Part shown: positions 8,612-16,519 of the stretch, in pieces
How the letters are laid out: each line of letters opens with the position of its first letter
Numbering within the stretch: position 1 is the first letter of the stretch
Assembly: GCF_900107635.1 (NCBI RefSeq)
Contig: NZ_FNRD01000014.1
Span: forward strand, 82,805 to 146,804
Reading direction: 5' to 3'
DNA length: 64,000 nucleotides
Source: Flavobacterium gillisiae
Lineage (GTDB): Bacteria > Bacteroidota > Bacteroidia > Flavobacteriales > Flavobacteriaceae
Made by a program: the position numbers and the translations under genes
The notes under the pieces: generated by a model
Database searches by the model: none
What the model saw: only the letters and a program-made list of their open reading frames with translations
Told to the model about the DNA's origin: nothing

Positions 8612-9154
8612 TTAATTTGAGGTTACAAATGCTTCTATTTTTTTTACGGCATGATGGTAGGAAGCTTTCAATGCACCCACTGAAGTACCTAATATTTCTG
8701 ATATTTCTTCGTACTTTAATTCTTCAAAATATTTCATTTTAAAAACCAACTGCTGTTTTTCCGGAAGGGTAACAATCGCTTTCTGTAGCTTTATTTGGAT
8801 TTCATTTCCGTCAAAATAGCTATCGGATTTAAGGTTGTCAATAGTTTTGTTTTGTAATGTTTCAGATGAAACCCCTCCTTTTTTAGCTTTTTGACTTAAA
8901 AAACTAAGGGCTTCATTTGTGGCGATGCGGTACATCCAAGAAAATAACTTACTTTCTCCTTTAAAATTTTTTAAATTTTGAAATACTTTAATAAATGTAT
9001 TTTGTAAGACATCATCAGTATCATCATGATTTAAGATGATGTTCCTAATGTGATTGTATAGAGGCTTTTGATAGGTTAACAAGAGTTTTTGAAACGCCTC
9101 GTTTTGCGTTTTTGGGTTCAATAACTGTTGTATAAATTCCTCTTCTTCCTGCAA
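8612..9154 (-). CDS. ECF-family RNA polymerase sigma factor
   Basis: The 180-residue sigma-70 family protein of the ECF type has region 2 at about residues 25-95, with DDVLQNTFIKVFQNL and SWMYRIATNEALSFL. Region 4 is at about 120-175: LPEKQQLVFKMKYFEEL, then the helix-turn-helix YEEISEILGTSVGALKASYH. The chosen start is a TTG at 9154; no ATG or GTG lies near the conserved N-terminus, and the sequence around the TTG matches where relatives begin. A partial -7-like CAACTTTG overlaps this codon. It heads an operon with an anti-sigma-like gene and a sensor gene, and is likely autoregulated. Confidence 0.92.
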   Translation of the reverse strand: MQEEEEFIQQLLNPKTQNEAFQKLLLTYQKPLYNHIRNIILNHDDTDDVLQNTFIKVFQNLKNFKGESKLFSWMYRIATNEALSFLSQKAKKGGVSSETLQNKTIDNLKSDSYFDGNEIQIKLQKAIVTLPEKQQLVFKMKYFEELKYEEISEILGTSVGALKASYHHAVKKIEAFVTSN

Positions 9155-9218
9155 AGTTGTCTTTTATATAGTTAGATAGGAAATTATGAAATAGGTTTAA
9201 TCAACAACTAAAAAAAAA

Positions 9219-10424
9219 TTAAAACTCTGAAGTTTCTTCCTCCGTAGTTTTATGTGTAGGTAGTTTTTTTGGTTCGGTAAGTTTTATTGTTGGTTTCACT
9301 ACCGGCTTAATAACTTTAGCGGGTACAATTGAACTTACAGGCGTTGCTTCTGGAGCGACAACAGTTGTTCTTACTGGAGCAGGAGTGTACGCTTTTACAG
9401 GTGCGATTTTCGGTAAAACGGGAATGTAAACTTCAGTAACCCATTTAGATGGATTTTTCATTTCATTTTTACCTATTGAATAAATCTCGATATGTGAAAT
9501 TAGTGGGTCTTGAGTTAATAGGTTTTTATTAAGAAACGCTAGAGCCTTGTCATATCCGTCTTTGATATGCGAATAGTCTCCTGTTAAAGTTGTTTTTACC
9601 CCTTCGGATGCTTCCAGTTTTCCAGAAACCATGTCGCTCCCATAACTAATGAATATTTCCTTTTTTATCGGTACGCAGATCGAAATTTTAGCTAATCCTT
9701 TTACCACATCATACGTATGATAAATTACAAAAGGCTTTCCATTTACATCAATTTCATTCTCTTCACAAAATGCAATTATAGTCGGGATGACTATTTTAGT
9801 GTTTTTATTGATTTTAGATAGTTCACTTGTAAAAGTTTGAGCTAAATAAAAACTTTGAGGTTTTTTTGATAGTCCGTTTACTTTTACTGAAAAGGTGTTT
9901 ATTTCATAATCAAGTGATTTGTCTAAATTCGCTAGGCTTTTTTCATACATTATTCCAATAACTTTGTCGACTCCACCATTTAAAGCAGTGTAGACTTTAA
10001 AAAGAAAACTCATCTCTCCAGTAGTTTTCCATGTGACCTTTGTACCACCAACGGTGTCTTTAAAACTCCAGAAAACGGACGAAGAAGTTCCATTGTAATT
10101 CATTTTTTGAGCTATACTGTCATTTTCTTTGACAAAAAGAGTTCGCATTTCTCCTGGTCCATCTTTTCCTTCCCAAGAATAGGACGCTCCTTTACCAACA
10201 GTTACTTGCGGATATACTATTTTCATCTCTGGATCTTCAGTGGTCCAAGAACCAAAGTCAGCCCAATTTCTGTAATCGTTTACATAGTTAAATACGGCAC
10301 TTTTTGGTGAATTGATGATTTTGCTTCTTTCGATAGAAAAATTGCCTTTTTGAGTTGCAATAAAGATGGACAGAGCCACTATACTAAGTAATAGTAAAAG
10401 AAAAATATATTTTAAAATCCGCAT
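9219..10424 (-). CDS. Membrane-anchored SRPBCC + GyrI-like domain protein
   Basis: The 401-residue protein has an N-terminal hydrophobic anchor (residues 1-25). An SRPBCC/polyketide-cyclase-like domain spans about 30-170 (SPKSAVFNYVNDYRNWADF, then TKVTWKTTGEMSF). A GyrI-like small-molecule-binding domain spans about 185-340; it is the type seen as the effector domain of AraC/MerR regulators. A Pro/Thr/Lys-rich tail follows from about 345. There is no DNA-binding domain. The fusion suggests a lipid or small-ligand binding role at the membrane; substrate unknown. It stands alone between the sigma-factor operon and the DPP III gene. Confidence 0.8.
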   Translation of the reverse strand: MRILKYIFLLLLLSIVALSIFIATQKGNFSIERSKIINSPKSAVFNYVNDYRNWADFGSWTTEDPEMKIVYPQVTVGKGASYSWEGKDGPGEMRTLFVKENDSIAQKMNYNGTSSSVFWSFKDTVGGTKVTWKTTGEMSFLFKVYTALNGGVDKVIGIMYEKSLANLDKSLDYEINTFSVKVNGLSKKPQSFYLAQTFTSELSKINKNTKIVIPTIIAFCEENEIDVNGKPFVIYHTYDVVKGLAKISICVPIKKEIFISYGSDMVSGKLEASEGVKTTLTGDYSHIKDGYDKALAFLNKNLLTQDPLISHIEIYSIGKNEMKNPSKWVTEVYIPVLPKIAPVKAYTPAPVRTTVVAPEATPVSSIVPAKVIKPVVKPTIKLTEPKKLPTHKTTEEETSEF

Positions 10425-10747
10425 AATAGATTAATTGTTTTCAGTGGTAAAGTTAGAATTTTTATTAATATCTAAGACGAATCATATAAAAATTATGGAA
10501 ATGCTAATTTTTAATGTAGGAGTACTTTTTTCTCGAGTTATTTAATAATTAGATTACCACGACTATATCTAAATGATTCTAAATGTAATAGTACGGCTAA
10601 TAAATAAAATAATGAAAATAGTTCCTAGAAAATGTTTTATTCCCATTTGATATTTGAAGCATTATGAACCCTGATTTTTATATTTTATTTAAAGAATATG
10701 TATATTTGAGGAATTATAATTTATTAAACATCTAAAAATTAATAATA
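10425..10747. other. Intergenic region upstream of the DPP III gene
   Basis: AT-rich divergent intergenic region of 323 bp. Apart from the TATATTTG box at 10701-10708 I see no gene, hairpin or repeat in it. Confidence 0.6.
10701..10708 (+). promoter_or_regulatory. -7 box of the DPP III gene
   Basis: TATATTTG fits TAnnTTTG and lies 39 bp upstream of the ATG at 10748, implying a leader of about 33 nt. Confidence 0.6.
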
Positions 10748-12784
10748 ATGAAATTATTTAAAACCGCGGGTCTTTTTATGACTCTAGCAGTTTCTGTTGT
10801 TTGTAATGCTCAAAAAGTGGAAGCAACAACAGTAAAAGCAGCAGAGAATGAGCCTTTTAATTATCTTGTGGAACAGTTTGCCGACATTAAAGTGTTGCGT
10901 TATCAAATTCCAGGATGGGAAGACCTGACTCTTAAGGAGCAGAAACTAGTTTATTTTCTTACTCAGGCAGGAACTTCGGGGCGTGATATCATGTGGGATC
11001 AACATTATAAATACAACCTAAAGATCAGAACTGCATTAGAGCATATCTATCAAAATTACAATGGAGATAAAGCGACTGCAGATTGGAAAAATTTTGAAAT
11101 TTATCTAAAGAGAGTTTGGTTTTCAAATGGAATTCATCACCATTATTCGAGTGATAAGATCAAACCTGATTTTTCAAAGGATTATCTTGAGACTGTGATG
11201 AAAGCAACCAAAACTGAATTAGAGTCTGCGGTAATTGCCGTTATTTTTAATGATGAAGATTCTAAAAGAGTTAATCTTGATGAGTCGAAAGGGTTACTTG
11301 AAGGTTCAGCGATTAATTTCTATGCCAAAGGGATCTCACTAAAAGAAGCAGAAGATTTTTATGCTAAAAAAGTAAGTCCAGATTCTACTAAACCTTATTC
11401 TTATGGATTGAATTCTAAATTAGTTCGAAACGCAAAAGGACAGTTAGAAGAAAAAGTGTGGAAGTGTGATGGCATGTATAGCGACGCAATCGAAAAAATT
11501 ATCTTTTGGTTGAAAAAAGCAAAAAGTGTTGCTGAAAATAAAAAACAAGGAGATGCTTTAGGACTGTTAATCAAGTACTACAAAACAGGAAGTTTAAAAA
11601 CTTGGGATGATTATAATATCGCTTGGTTATCAGCTACTGAAGGGAACATTGATTACATAAACGGATTCATAGAAGTGTATAATGATCCTTTAGGATATAG
11701 AGGTTCTTATGAAGGAATTGTACAAATTAAGGATTTCGATATGTCCAAAAAAATGGAAAAGGTTTCTAAAAACGCACAGTGGTTTGAAGACAATTCTCCA
11801 TTAATGGAACAACATAAAAAGAAAAACGTAGTTGGTGTTTCTTATAAAACAGTGATTGTAGCTGGAGAATCTGGAGATGCGTCACCAAGTACACCTATTG
11901 GAGTAAACCTTCCAAATGCAGACTGGATTCGTGCCGAACATGGTTCTAAATCAGTTTCTTTAGGAAATATAATCGATGCATATTCTAAAGCTGCCGGAAA
12001 AGGTAAGTTAGAAGAATTTGCAAATGATGAAGAAGAAATTATTTTGGCAAAAAAATATGGAGAAATAGGGGATAAGTTGCATACCGCTTTACATGAAGTA
12101 GTAGGACATGCTTCAGGGCAAATTAATCCTGGTGTAGGAACTCCTAGAGAAACATTGAAAAGCTATGCTTCAACTCTGGAAGAGGGAAGAGCTGACTTAG
12201 TTGGATTGTTTTATTTGTATAATCCTAAAATTCAAGAATTAGGTTTAGTTGACGATTGGAAAAAGACAGGAATGGAGTCTTATGACAGTTATATTAGAAA
12301 TGGTTTAATGACGCAATTAGTACGTTTAGACTTAGGAGCTGATATTGAAGAGGCACACATGAGAAATCGCCAATGGGTTAGTGCTTGGGCATTCGAAAAA
12401 GGAAAGAAAGACAATGTAATTGAAAAAATTAGCCGCGATGGAAAAACGTATTTCAATATTACAGATTATGAGAAGTTGCATGATTTGTTCGGACAATTGT
12501 TACGCGAAGTACAACGTATAAAATCCGAAGGAGATTATGCTGCAGGTAAGGCTTTAGTTGAAAATTACGGTGTGAAAGTGGATCAAAAGATGCATGCGGA
12601 AGTATTAGAACGTAATAAAAAATTCCCTTCAGCACCTTATAGCGGTTTTGTAAATCCGGTGTTGGTTCCTAACGTAGATTCAAAAGGAAATATTATTTCT
12701 ATTGATGTAAAACAACCAAAAACTTTTGCAGAGCAAATGTTGAACTATTCTAAAGACTTTAGCTTTTTACCGCTAGAAAATTAG
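10748..12784 (+). CDS. Dipeptidyl-peptidase III (M49 zinc peptidase), exported
   Basis: Zinc exopeptidase releasing dipeptides from peptide N-termini. The 678-residue protein has a signal peptide ending near VVCNAQ, so it is probably periplasmic. The M49 zinc motif HExxGH appears as HEVVGH (H449, E450, H454). The second motif EEGRAD spans residues 478-483, with E479 as the third zinc ligand, corresponding to EECRAE in the human enzyme. Length is close to eukaryotic DPP III (about 700). It has its own promoter box and a strong terminator at 12798-12829, so it is monocistronic. Confidence 0.95.
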   Translation: MKLFKTAGLFMTLAVSVVCNAQKVEATTVKAAENEPFNYLVEQFADIKVLRYQIPGWEDLTLKEQKLVYFLTQAGTSGRDIMWDQHYKYNLKIRTALEHIYQNYNGDKATADWKNFEIYLKRVWFSNGIHHHYSSDKIKPDFSKDYLETVMKATKTELESAVIAVIFNDEDSKRVNLDESKGLLEGSAINFYAKGISLKEAEDFYAKKVSPDSTKPYSYGLNSKLVRNAKGQLEEKVWKCDGMYSDAIEKIIFWLKKAKSVAENKKQGDALGLLIKYYKTGSLKTWDDYNIAWLSATEGNIDYINGFIEVYNDPLGYRGSYEGIVQIKDFDMSKKMEKVSKNAQWFEDNSPLMEQHKKKNVVGVSYKTVIVAGESGDASPSTPIGVNLPNADWIRAEHGSKSVSLGNIIDAYSKAAGKGKLEEFANDEEEIILAKKYGEIGDKLHTALHEVVGHASGQINPGVGTPRETLKSYASTLEEGRADLVGLFYLYNPKIQELGLVDDWKKTGMESYDSYIRNGLMTQLVRLDLGADIEEAHMRNRQWVSAWAFEKGKKDNVIEKISRDGKTYFNITDYEKLHDLFGQLLREVQRIKSEGDYAAGKALVENYGVKVDQKMHAEVLERNKKFPSAPYSGFVNPVLVPNVDSKGNIISIDVKQPKTFAEQMLNYSKDFSFLPLEN

Positions 12785-12797
12785 AATTAAATGAATA

Positions 12798-12829
12798 AAA
12801 AAATGCCCGCTGAGAAGCGGGCATTTTTT
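12798..12829. terminator. Terminator of the DPP III gene
   Basis: The perfect GC-rich stem AAAAAATGCCCGC/GCGGGCATTTTTT has a TGAGAA loop. It also serves the convergent small gene at 12846. Confidence 0.9.
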
Positions 12830-12845
12830 GTTTTAAAAAGTATGA

Positions 12846-13034
12846 TTAACGTTTGAAATAAACTTTTATTACAAATAGAAGCCCAATAAAAACAAGGAAG
12901 CCTATTAATATCTTATAATTTCCTTTGTAAAATTCTTTGTGAATTTTTATATCTTTTCGATAAGCAAATATCATTGCAATAACAAAAGCAACAAAAAAGC
13001 AGACTGCAAATATCAATTGTCCTTGGCTAAACAT
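12846..13034 (-). CDS. Small two-helix membrane protein, unknown function
   Basis: The 62-residue protein begins MFSQGQLIFAVCFFVAF. It has two membrane helices (about residues 6-25 and 42-58) separated by a charged loop (YRKDIKIHKEFYKGNY). No named family is recognised. A longer frame starts at 13055, but a TAAATTTG -7 box at 13053-13060 overlaps that codon, so I use the ATG at 13034. The gene is convergent with DPP III and divergent from the MazG-like gene. Confidence 0.7.
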   Translation of the reverse strand: MFSQGQLIFAVCFFVAFVIAMIFAYRKDIKIHKEFYKGNYKILIGFLVFIGLLFVIKVYFKR

Positions 13035-13052
13035 AGTGTAAATTATTTTTGG

Positions 13053-13060
13053 CAAATTTA
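13053..13060 (-). promoter_or_regulatory. -7 box of the small membrane protein gene
   Basis: TAAATTTG on the minus strand lies 19 bp before the ATG at 13034. It overlaps the alternative upstream start, which excludes that start. Confidence 0.6.
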
Positions 13061-13115
13061 ATCAATTGTTTGTGATTAGTTGCTAATTTGCGATCTCATT
13101 TAATCAAATAAAATT

Positions 13116-13502
13116 ATGCAAAAGCAAATCGATTCAGTTAAAGAGTTTCATACGGCATTTAAAATAGGGCATAGTGAAACACCAATCGCCAATTTAGGAG
13201 AAAGTAAGAACACGCTGCGATATCATTTGATGAAAGAAGAAAATGAAGAATACCTGGAGGCGGTTCAAAATAATGATTTAGTTGAAATAGCAGATGCCTT
13301 AGGCGATATGATGTATATCCTTTGTGGAACTATAATTGAACATGGATTACAACATAAAATAGAAGCTGTTTTTGATGAAATTCAACGCAGTAACATGAGT
13401 AAATTAGACGAGTTAGGGAATCCTATATACCGTGAGGACGGCAAAGTAATGAAAGGGCCTAATTATTTTAAACCTGATTTTTCTAAAATACTGGGTGAAT
13501 AA
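13116..13502 (+). CDS. MazG/HisE-like nucleotide pyrophosphohydrolase
   Basis: The 128-residue all-alpha NTP pyrophosphatase-fold protein shows the metal-binding pattern ExxE...ExxD: KEENEEYLEA (residues 41-50), then EIADALGDMMYIL (57-69). Proteins of this type hydrolyse non-canonical or excess NTPs to NMP and pyrophosphate, or phosphoribosyl-ATP in HisE. No his genes are nearby, so a house-cleaning role is more likely. The gene is alone and ends at a strong terminator. Confidence 0.85.
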   Translation: MQKQIDSVKEFHTAFKIGHSETPIANLGESKNTLRYHLMKEENEEYLEAVQNNDLVEIADALGDMMYILCGTIIEHGLQHKIEAVFDEIQRSNMSKLDELGNPIYREDGKVMKGPNYFKPDFSKILGE

Positions 13503-13584
13503 CAAACTTGAGTGTGGACATTTAATTGTAGGTGTTTTACGTTTTAGATAAAGCCTGTATCCATATCCTGAAAAATGAGTTTAT

Positions 13585-13622
13585 AAAAAAAGCGATTTCC
13601 AAATCTGGAAATCGCTTTTTTA
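13585..13622. terminator. Bidirectional terminator between the mazG-like gene and ilvE
   Basis: The stem AAAAAAAGCGATTTCCA/TGGAAATCGCTTTTTT is perfect over 14 or more bp and is flanked by A- and T-runs. Confidence 0.9.
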
Positions 13623-13659
13623 TATAAGGTAGTACCCGTTAATTAATGGGGACTGAAAT

Positions 13660-14727
13660 CTATACTTTTACAGTCCAGCCAAATGTATCTTCAGTCAGTT
13701 TGTGTTGCATATTTGTTAATTTATCTTTCAATTGCGTTGCATATGAATTTTCAGTTTTTGGCAATTCATAATAAACATCTTGATAGGAAAATCCAATAAT
13801 CGGATTAACTACGGCTGCAGTACCTGCGCCAAATATTTCTTTTAAAGTACCATTTTTAGATGCTTCAACAAGTTCTGAAACTAAAACTGGGCGAACTTCA
13901 ACAGTGATGCCTTCTTTTTTAGCCAAGTCAATAAGACTCTTTCTGGTAATACCATCAAGGATTCTTTCACTTGTAGGAGCAGTAAATAAAGTGTCGTTTA
14001 TTCTAAAAAACACATTCATTGTACCAGCTTCTTCCAGTTTTGTATGTGTTGCATCATCAGTCCAAATTACCTGTTGAAAACCGGCCGCATTTGCTAAGCT
14101 AGTTGGGTAAAATTGTGCAGCATAATTACCTGCTGCTTTAGCGGCTCCAATTCCACCATTTGCTGCTCTACTGAAATGCTCTGCGATCAATACTTTTACT
14201 TCCCCAGAATAGTACGATTTTGCAGGAGATAAAATAACCATAAATTTGTAATCATCAGATGGGTTTGCAATAACTCCCTCACCGGTTGCTATCATAAAAG
14301 GTCTGATGTACAATGTGTTTCCTTTTCCTTTTTTTATCCAAGCTTCATCTAACTTTAATAATTCGTTTAGACCATTCATAAAAACATCCTCAGGAACTTC
14401 TGGCATAGCCATTCTTACAGCTGAATTATTGAATCTTTTGTAATTCTCATCAGGTCTAAAAAGCCAAACGTCATCACTTTCATCTTTATAAGCTTTCATT
14501 CCTTCAAAAATAGCTTGGCCATAATGAAAAACTCTAGCCGAAGGGTCTAACAAAAATGGTGCGTACGGTTTAATGACCGGTTTTTGCCATTCTCCATTTT
14601 TAAAGTCACATTCGAGCATATGATCTGTGAATACAGAACCAAAGCTTAAATTGTCAAAATCTACTTCATTAATTTTTGAAGTCGCTGCTTTTATGATATC
14701 AATTTTGTTAGTGTGAGTTGTGCTCAT
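13660..14727 (-). CDS. ilvE: Branched-chain amino acid aminotransferase
   Basis: Cytoplasmic PLP enzyme for the last step of Leu/Ile/Val synthesis and the first step of their breakdown, using 2-oxoglutarate/glutamate. The 355-residue protein is a fold-type IV aminotransferase of the larger BCAT type. The PLP lysine is K197 in GAAKAAGNYA. Other family segments are YGQAIFEGMKAY, LYIRPFMIATG, LEEAGTMNVFF and EIFGAGTAAVV. It is monocistronic, with its own terminator and a long AT-rich upstream region. Confidence 0.97.
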   Translation of the reverse strand: MSTTHTNKIDIIKAATSKINEVDFDNLSFGSVFTDHMLECDFKNGEWQKPVIKPYAPFLLDPSARVFHYGQAIFEGMKAYKDESDDVWLFRPDENYKRFNNSAVRMAMPEVPEDVFMNGLNELLKLDEAWIKKGKGNTLYIRPFMIATGEGVIANPSDDYKFMVILSPAKSYYSGEVKVLIAEHFSRAANGGIGAAKAAGNYAAQFYPTSLANAAGFQQVIWTDDATHTKLEEAGTMNVFFRINDTLFTAPTSERILDGITRKSLIDLAKKEGITVEVRPVLVSELVEASKNGTLKEIFGAGTAAVVNPIIGFSYQDVYYELPKTENSYATQLKDKLTNMQHKLTEDTFGWTVKV

Positions 14728-14976
14728 AATATTATTTTGTTTTTATTTTAGTGTTGAAAATAGTGTTAACGGTTGGTTGCAACATGCTATTAATGCAAAT
14801 TAAACTTTAATTCATGCAAAATTAAATAAAAATCAATGAAATTCTTATGAAAAGCACATTAATTATAGCTTTTAATTGTGATTTATTTACAGTTATTAAA
14901 ATCAAATAAAAAGCTTGTATTTTCTGCCGAATTTACAATAAATGGGGTTTTTAGAGAGAACTATAACGGATTTTAT

Positions 14977-14984
14977 TAAATTTG
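14977..14984 (+). promoter_or_regulatory. -7 box of mnmD
   Basis: TAAATTTG fits TAnnTTTG. It overlaps the upstream in-frame TTG at 14982, so that codon cannot be the start if this promoter is used. The TTG at 15033 remains available. Confidence 0.6.
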
Positions 14985-15032
14985 ACCAAGTACAAAAAAC
15001 ACAAAATTAATATTACCTTCAAAAACAGTATT

Positions 15033-15698
15033 TTGAAAAGAGAAATTATACAGACACTTGATGGTTCGACCACCATACAAATTAAGGAATGGGATGAATG
15101 CTACCATTCTAAGCATGGTGCGATACAGGAAGCGCAGCATGTTTTTATAAAGAACGGACTATCATTATTTCAAAACAAGCAAATTTCAATTTTAGAAATA
15201 GGTTTCGGTACAGGACTGAATGCTTTTATTACATTTTTGGAGGGAAGGAAGATGAATCAATCTATCGATTATGTAGGAGTAGAAGCTTACCCTATATCAG
15301 CAGAAGAATTGGTTTCTATGAATTATGTTGAAGAATTGAATGCAACTGATGATAAAGGTGTTTTTGAACATATGCATCAATGCAAATGGGAAGAAAAGGA
15401 GACTTTTGGGAATGATTTTTCATTAACCAAAAGAAAACAGTTATTTGAAGAGATTAATGATTTGGATCGATTTGACCTGATCTATTTTGATGCTTTTGGT
15501 TATCGTGTACAACCTGATTTATGGAGTACTGCCATATTTAAAAAAATGTTTGATGCGCTTAAAGACAATGGGGTTTTAGTTACTTATGCGGCTCGTGGTG
15601 TTGTGAAAAGGAGTATGATTGAGGTAGGTTTTACGGTAGAGAAACTGGCAGGTCCTCCTGGTAAAAGAGAAATGTTTCGCGCAAGAAAGTTAGTTTGA
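15033..15698 (+). CDS. mnmD: tRNA 5-methylaminomethyl-2-thiouridine-forming methyltransferase (MnmD type)
   Basis: SAM-dependent methyltransferase equivalent to the N-terminal (DUF752) half of MnmC, which finishes the wobble-uridine modification mnm5s2U34. The 221-residue protein has SAM motif ILEIGFGTGLNAF and the signature YFDAFGYRVQPDLW. The end matches the family pattern GPPGKREM. The FAD oxidase half of MnmC is absent, so this is a stand-alone MnmD. There is no ATG near the conserved N-terminus KREIIQTLDGST; the start is most likely the TTG at 15033. The frame stays open to a TTG at 14982, but that codon overlaps the -7 box. Confidence 0.88.
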   Translation: MKREIIQTLDGSTTIQIKEWDECYHSKHGAIQEAQHVFIKNGLSLFQNKQISILEIGFGTGLNAFITFLEGRKMNQSIDYVGVEAYPISAEELVSMNYVEELNATDDKGVFEHMHQCKWEEKETFGNDFSLTKRKQLFEEINDLDRFDLIYFDAFGYRVQPDLWSTAIFKKMFDALKDNGVLVTYAARGVVKRSMIEVGFTVEKLAGPPGKREMFRARKLV

Positions 15699-15852
15699 TT
15701 TTTTAGTGGATTGAATTGTAAGTTTTATTATTATTATAGCATGTTGAAATAATAATGAAAATTACACGTTAAATTTACAAGCGATAAGTATAAAAAATGT
15801 ATTTTTACAATAAGTTAAAAATCAAAATTTAACCATAAATTCTTAATTTATT

Positions 15853-16050
15853 ATGTCTAAAATCATGTATGATTACACAAAATCAATACTAGAAAGAGTG
15901 AGTTTCGACCCGATACTTTTTTGCAAAGAGTTAGAAAAAGCGATCAAAACATTGTTGCCTTATGAGATGGAACAATTGCGAGAGTGGTTATTTAACTTTA
16001 TAATTGAAAAACCAGAATTACAGCAATGTGTATTAAAAGTAAACCCATAA
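15853..16050 (+). CDS. Small conserved protein, paralog A
   Basis: The 65-residue soluble protein has no recognised family. It begins MSKIMYDYTKSILERVSF and contains KAIKTLLPYEMEQLREWL. It is clearly paralogous to the next gene at 16284-16478 over its whole length, so the two arose by tandem duplication. The predicted fold is three short helices. It has its own TATTTTTA promoter-like box at 15800-15807 and its own terminator, so it is a separate transcription unit with high predicted output relative to its size. Function unknown. Confidence 0.75.
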   Translation: MSKIMYDYTKSILERVSFDPILFCKELEKAIKTLLPYEMEQLREWLFNFIIEKPELQQCVLKVNP

Positions 16051-16052
16051 AT

Positions 16053-16087
16053 AAAAAAAAGGAACCTTGAAAGGTTCCTTTTTTTTA
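16053..16087 (+). terminator. Terminator of small paralog A
   Basis: The stem GGAACCTT/AAGGTTCC lies within long A- and T-runs, 3 bp after the stop codon. Confidence 0.9.
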
Positions 16088-16283
16088 CTTTAAAACGTAA
16101 AAAGTATACTACAATCACTATTTAGTTTAAAATTAGTGACGTAGGAATTTTAATAAATTACATTGTGAAAGGTGTATTTAAACGATGTTTATTGCGTTTA
16201 ATCTGCTTTTTCACTGCGATTATTGTCATTAATCAATATATTTACAATATGTTTTATTAAGATAATTTTTAAACCCTGTTGTT

Positions 16284-16478
16284 ATGTCTAGAATGATTTA
16301 TGATTACACAAAAGAGGTACTTGAAAGAGTGAGCTTTAACCCCGAGCTTTTTATTAAAGAGCTTAAAAAAGCAATTAGAAATTTATTACCCTACGAAATT
16401 GACCATTTAAGGAAATGGCTTTTGTTCTTTACGAATGAAAAACCAGACTTAAAAGTGTGTCTTTCTATAATTGAATGA
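16284..16478 (+). CDS. Small conserved protein, paralog B
   Basis: The 64-residue protein begins MSRMIYDYTKEVLERVSF and contains KAIRNLLPYEIDHLRKWL. It aligns end to end without gaps with paralog A through the central helices and differs mainly at the C-terminus. Its promoter-like box is TATATTTA at 16237-16244. The following TACAATA-type sequence resembles that of paralog A, so the promoter was duplicated with the gene. It has its own terminator. Function unknown. Confidence 0.75.
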   Translation: MSRMIYDYTKEVLERVSFNPELFIKELKKAIRNLLPYEIDHLRKWLLFFTNEKPDLKVCLSIIE

Positions 16479-16483
16479 AGACT

Positions 16484-16519
16484 AAAAAAAAGGAACATCG
16501 CGCGATGTTCCTTTTTTTT
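16484..16519. terminator. Bidirectional terminator of small paralog B and oxyR
   Basis: The perfect stem AAAAAAAAGGAACATCG/CGATGTTCCTTTTTTTT overlaps the oxyR stop codon on the other strand. Confidence 0.9.
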
